8,130 bases of DNA from Spirochaetia bacterium (GTDB lineage Bacteria > Spirochaetota > Spirochaetia > PWKH01), in contig JAIPFU010000079.1 in the NCBI GenBank assembly GCA_021736505.1, forward strand, positions 1 through 8,130. The letters run 5' to 3'. The notes under the pieces are model-generated. The model did no database searches and was not told the origin of the DNA. It saw only the letters and a program-made list of their open reading frames with translations. Both the position numbers and the translations under genes were made by a program. Positions within the stretch are counted from its first letter, which is position 1; each line of letters starts with the position of its first letter. Shown here piece by piece: positions 5,427-8,130 of this stretch.

Positions 5427-6947
5427 ATGACAGGAAACATTGAAGAGAGAAAATCAAACTACGTTCTCGAAATGAAACAGATTGTGAAAACTTTTCCAGG
5501 AGTTAAAGCGCTGAATGGTGTCTCCATATCACTGAAAAGAGGAGAAGTTCTAGGCCTATTGGGTGAAAATGGTGCAGGAAAATCGACTCTTATAAAAATT
5601 CTTGCAGGTGATTATGAAATGGATTCTGGATCAATTCTCATTGATGGGAAAACTTGCAATTTTAAAACTCCTTCTGATTCACAAAAAGAGGGAATTAGAG
5701 TTATTTACCAAGAGTTGATTAGTCTTGAAACAATGACCGTGACAGAAAATATTTTTGTTAATGATTTGCCCGTAAAAGGGCCTTTTAAGCGTATAGATTG
5801 GGATCTGGCACACAAAGAAGCTGAGAAATGTTTAAAAAGTATGGGAGTAGAGATTAACCCTAAAACGTATGTCAGTGATCTTTCAGTGCATGAGAAGCAG
5901 ATTGTTGAAATTGCCAAAGCTATTCACAAGGAGACATACATTCTTGTCATGGATGAGCCTACCGCCGCACTTGGTATGAAGGATACGGAATCACTATTTT
6001 CAATTATCAAGTCATTACGTAAAAAAGGTGTGGCAATTATTTATATATCCCACCGAATGGAGGAGATTTTCAGCATTACTGATAGAGTTACTGTTCTTCG
6101 GGATGGAAATCTTATTGGTACCGAAGAAACAAAAAACACTCATTCTGATGCACTCATTTCCATGATGATAGGGAAAGAGCTGAAAAAGTTTACTCCCAAA
6201 AAGAAATATTTAGCCGATAAGGTTTGTCTCTCTGTCAGGAATCTCTCAACCGAAAGCTCTCTGAAAAACATCTCTTTTGATGTGCATGAGAGTGAAGTCC
6301 TCGGTCTTTTTGGCTTGCTGGGTTCCGGGAGATTTAACATTATACACGCATTATTTGGACTTGAAAAAATTACTCGTGGCAAAGTCTATAAAAATGGTAA
6401 AAAGATAAAAATTGGGACACCTGCCCTTTCATTAAACTCAGCAATGGGATATATGCCGCTAGACCGAAAACAAGAAGGATTAGCCCTGGATTTAACTGTT
6501 CGTGAGAATATTACTCTTTGTAACATAGACAATTTAGGAAACCATATTATGATTGATTCAATTTTAGAGAATCAAAAAGTTGAGCATTGGATTAAGGAAT
6601 TAAATATTAAGACAAGCTCAAAAGAAACAATCGTTGGAACCTTGTCGGGAGGGAACCAGCAAAAAATTGTATTGGCAAAAATGCTTGAAAGAGATTCAAA
6701 AATTTTACTTATGATAGAACCCACCCGAGGAGTTGATGTTGGAGCTAAAGCTGAAATTTACCAGAAAATCGAAGACCTTTGTTCAGAAGGATACAGTATA
6801 GTAGTTGCTTCAAGTGATATTCCAGAAATGATATCAATTTGTGACAGAATAGAAGTTCTGAAAAAAGGTGAAATTATTAAAACTTTAACAAAAGGAGAAA
6901 TGAATAAGTCTTCACTTTTAACAGCTGCTGCAGGAGGGGAAGTATGA
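5427..6947 (+). CDS. Sugar ABC transporter ATP-binding protein with two nucleotide-binding domains (RbsA/MglA type)
   Basis: The 506-residue length and duplicated ATPase layout match RbsA, MglA and RhaT. The first domain has a full Walker A (GENGAGKST, K52), Q-loop (IYQEL near 93-97), a degenerate signature (LSVHEKQ, 152-158), Walker B (YILVMDEPTA, D176-E177) and switch histidine H209 in ISHRMEE. The second domain has the family's degenerate Walker A (GLLGSGRFN, R302) and an intact signature (LSGGNQQKIVLAK, 406-418). Its Walker B reads LLMIEPTRGVDVGA, in which the usual Asp is Ile430 while Glu431 remains. So one canonical ATP site (first-domain Walker motifs with second-domain signature) should work, and the other looks dead. 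It acts on the cytoplasmic face and powers the permease pair encoded next. Its ATG lies 1 nt after the isomerase stop, with AAAGGA 9 nt before it, and its stop overlaps the permease start. Confidence 0.95.
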   Translation: MTGNIEERKSNYVLEMKQIVKTFPGVKALNGVSISLKRGEVLGLLGENGAGKSTLIKILAGDYEMDSGSILIDGKTCNFKTPSDSQKEGIRVIYQELISLETMTVTENIFVNDLPVKGPFKRIDWDLAHKEAEKCLKSMGVEINPKTYVSDLSVHEKQIVEIAKAIHKETYILVMDEPTAALGMKDTESLFSIIKSLRKKGVAIIYISHRMEEIFSITDRVTVLRDGNLIGTEETKNTHSDALISMMIGKELKKFTPKKKYLADKVCLSVRNLSTESSLKNISFDVHESEVLGLFGLLGSGRFNIIHALFGLEKITRGKVYKNGKKIKIGTPALSLNSAMGYMPLDRKQEGLALDLTVRENITLCNIDNLGNHIMIDSILENQKVEHWIKELNIKTSSKETIVGTLSGGNQQKIVLAKMLERDSKILLMIEPTRGVDVGAKAEIYQKIEDLCSEGYSIVVASSDIPEMISICDRIEVLKKGEIIKTLTKGEMNKSSLLTAAAGGEV

Positions 6948-7912
6948 TGCAAATACATTTGAAAAAGGAATTTGATACGATATACATTCTTTACAGCATA
7001 CTTATTCTTATGCTTCTTGTTTTTTCTATTTCCTCAAGAGATTTCTTTTCTCCCTATAACATATCCTCAATGCTTACAAATATTGCTTACAATGGTATTT
7101 TAGCTGGTACTATGACTCTTCTCCTTATTAGTGGTTCAATTGATATTTCTGTGGGAGGAATTATAGGCTTCCTGACAAGTCTTATGGCTTTTCTTTATGA
7201 AACAAACTCTGGGCTTCCCAGTTATTTAATCATTTTACTTGGAATTGTTTGCGGGGTAGCTATTGGACTTTGCAATGGATTTTTAATTACAAAATTTTCT
7301 CTTGATCCAATTATAGTAACCTTGGGTATGATGGCGATAACTAGAGGAATGGCCTATGTTATTACTAAAGGGGTTTCAGTCTTAATGATGGAACCTCTGA
7401 CCTCTTTCATTGGGCTTGGTACTGTAGCTTTTATTCCAAATGCTTTTTTGATTATGCTTATTATTTATGTAATCCTACATCTTGTTCTTAAAAAATTTAA
7501 AATTGGCAGGAGAATATTTTCAATTGGGGTGAATGAGAAAGCTGCTTTCACTGCAGGTATTCCTATTGTAAAGACAAAATTATTTTTATTTGCACTCAGC
7601 GGAGGTGCAGCAGCAGTAAGCAGCATTATTCTAATTGGTCAATCAGCAGTAGGGATGCCGCAACATGGTATGGGGTCAGAATTTGAGGCTATAACTGCTG
7701 CTTTGTTAGGCGGAACACTGTTCACCGGGGGGAAGGGGTCAATCAATGGAACCTTAGCAGGTGTTCTTATTCTTGGTGTCCTGTTTACAGGCCTAACAAT
7801 TGTCGGTGTAAAAGCCGTACAAATAAACCTATTTAAGGGAATTTTGCTCTTAGTTGTAGTTGCATTATATGAATATAAAGAAAAAAAAATTACTAAAAAG
7901 GAAATCGCATGA
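6944..7912 (+). CDS. Sugar ABC transporter permease, RbsC type (first of two)
   Basis: The 322-residue product is an inner-membrane protein of the branched-chain amino acid/ribose permease family (BPD_transp_2). I see about nine or ten hydrophobic segments, near residues 13-30, 48-64, 68-85, 93-115, 122-141, 160-182, 211-233, 246-260, 266-289 and 296-309. Family hallmarks are SGSIDISVGG at 63-72 (the GxDLSVG motif), the cytoplasmic loop GRRIFSIGVNEKAAFTAGI near 188-206, which contacts the ATPase, and GGTLFTGGKGSINGTLAGV near 256-274. The ATG at 6944 overlaps the ATPase stop codon (ATGA) and has AGGAGG at 6932-6937, a 6-nt gap; a second ATG three bases on is possible but spaced less well. It ends in a lysine-rich cytoplasmic tail, and its stop again overlaps the next start. 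It would form a channel with the second permease, as in the RhaP/RhaQ pair. Confidence 0.95.
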   Translation: MMQIHLKKEFDTIYILYSILILMLLVFSISSRDFFSPYNISSMLTNIAYNGILAGTMTLLLISGSIDISVGGIIGFLTSLMAFLYETNSGLPSYLIILLGIVCGVAIGLCNGFLITKFSLDPIIVTLGMMAITRGMAYVITKGVSVLMMEPLTSFIGLGTVAFIPNAFLIMLIIYVILHLVLKKFKIGRRIFSIGVNEKAAFTAGIPIVKTKLFLFALSGGAAAVSSIILIGQSAVGMPQHGMGSEFEAITAALLGGTLFTGGKGSINGTLAGVLILGVLFTGLTIVGVKAVQINLFKGILLLVVVALYEYKEKKITKKEIA

Positions 7913-8130
7913 ATTCTAACAGAAAAGCAGTACAAGATAGGATGTATACTCTTTTATTTAAAAAGATGGGATTTCAAAGAAATATTATTCCAGCATTGTT
8001 TATTCTTTTACTTTTACTTGTTCTTTTATTCAGTTTGTCGACAGAAAATTTTTTTACAATCTCTAATGCCAAAAGCATCTTAAGTAATATATCTGTTAAG
8101 GCAATTATGGCTATTGGGCTGACTTTTGTT
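7909..8130 (+). CDS. Second sugar ABC transporter permease, RbsC type (3' truncated by the window)
   Basis: An uninterrupted frame from the ATG at 7909 to the right edge gives the first 74 residues of another permease. A basic cytoplasmic start (KKMGFQRN) is followed by a strong membrane segment at about 26-44 (IIPALFILLLLLVLLFSLS). Then come TENFFTISNAKSILSNIS and AIMAIGLTFV, the standard N-terminal pattern of the BPD_transp_2 family (a NF-x-T-x-x-N run, then an A-IG-x-TFV segment ahead of the GxDLSVG motif, which must lie just outside). The start overlaps the preceding stop as ATGA, with AAAAGGA at 7896-7902 as ribosome binding site 6 nt away, so translation is coupled. It is not a copy of the first permease: the N-terminal sequences differ clearly. 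That implies a heterodimeric channel. Confidence 0.92.
   Translation, partial: MNSNRKAVQDRMYTLLFKKMGFQRNIIPALFILLLLLVLLFSLSTENFFTISNAKSILSNISVKAIMAIGLTFV

Noticed and set aside
1..8130. CRISPR arrays, tRNA or rRNA genes, insertion sequences, phage or defence genes
   Set aside because: I found no regularly spaced repeats, cloverleaf-like sequence, transposase-like frame or terminal inverted repeats; all sizeable stretches are explained by the sugar locus.

Overview
This window holds one end of a sugar uptake and catabolism locus. The order is: the 3' end of a GC-rich gene (2-178); an AraC-family regulator on the minus strand (259-1182); a divergent control region (about 1173-1300); and a seven-gene plus-strand operon that runs off the right edge. 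The operon encodes a periplasmic sugar-binding protein (1301-2416), a RhaM-type L-rhamnose mutarotase (2504-2818), a UroD-fold protein of the methyltransferase-like branch (2853-3953), an L-fucose/L-arabinose isomerase-like enzyme (4004-5425), a double-domain sugar ABC ATPase (5427-6947), an RbsC-type permease (6944-7912) and the start of a second such permease (7909-8130, cut by the window).

The genes suggest one working unit. The AraC-type protein senses the sugar and controls the operon. The binding protein, ATPase and two different permeases import it. This ATPase plus two permeases plus mutarotase set resembles the rhizobial rhamnose system (RhaS, RhaT, RhaP, RhaQ, RhaU). Inside the cell the mutarotase would interconvert anomers and the isomerase would make the ketose. 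Kinase and aldolase genes are not in view and may lie downstream. The UroD-fold protein has no established role in such a pathway. It sits between mutarotase and isomerase, lacks the HemE signature, and lacks the Cys ligands of the corrinoid methyltransferases. It is the part most likely to represent undescribed chemistry.

The control region carries three copies of a 10-bp element (consensus TWTTGTCYAT). The last two are exactly 21 bp apart, the spacing of AraC half-sites, and one overlaps the araC-like start codon. Candidate promoters in both directions overlap these copies.

Organism: an export signal without a lipobox on the binding protein argues for a Gram-negative-type periplasm rather than a Firmicute. 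Together with AT-rich genes of mixed clostridial/spirochaete style, I lean to a spirochaete (Sphaerochaeta/Treponema relatives), with low confidence. The first 178 bases are about 56% GC by my count, while the rest looks to be in the mid-to-upper 30s. The sugar locus may therefore have been acquired horizontally, or the left gene may be the foreign part.
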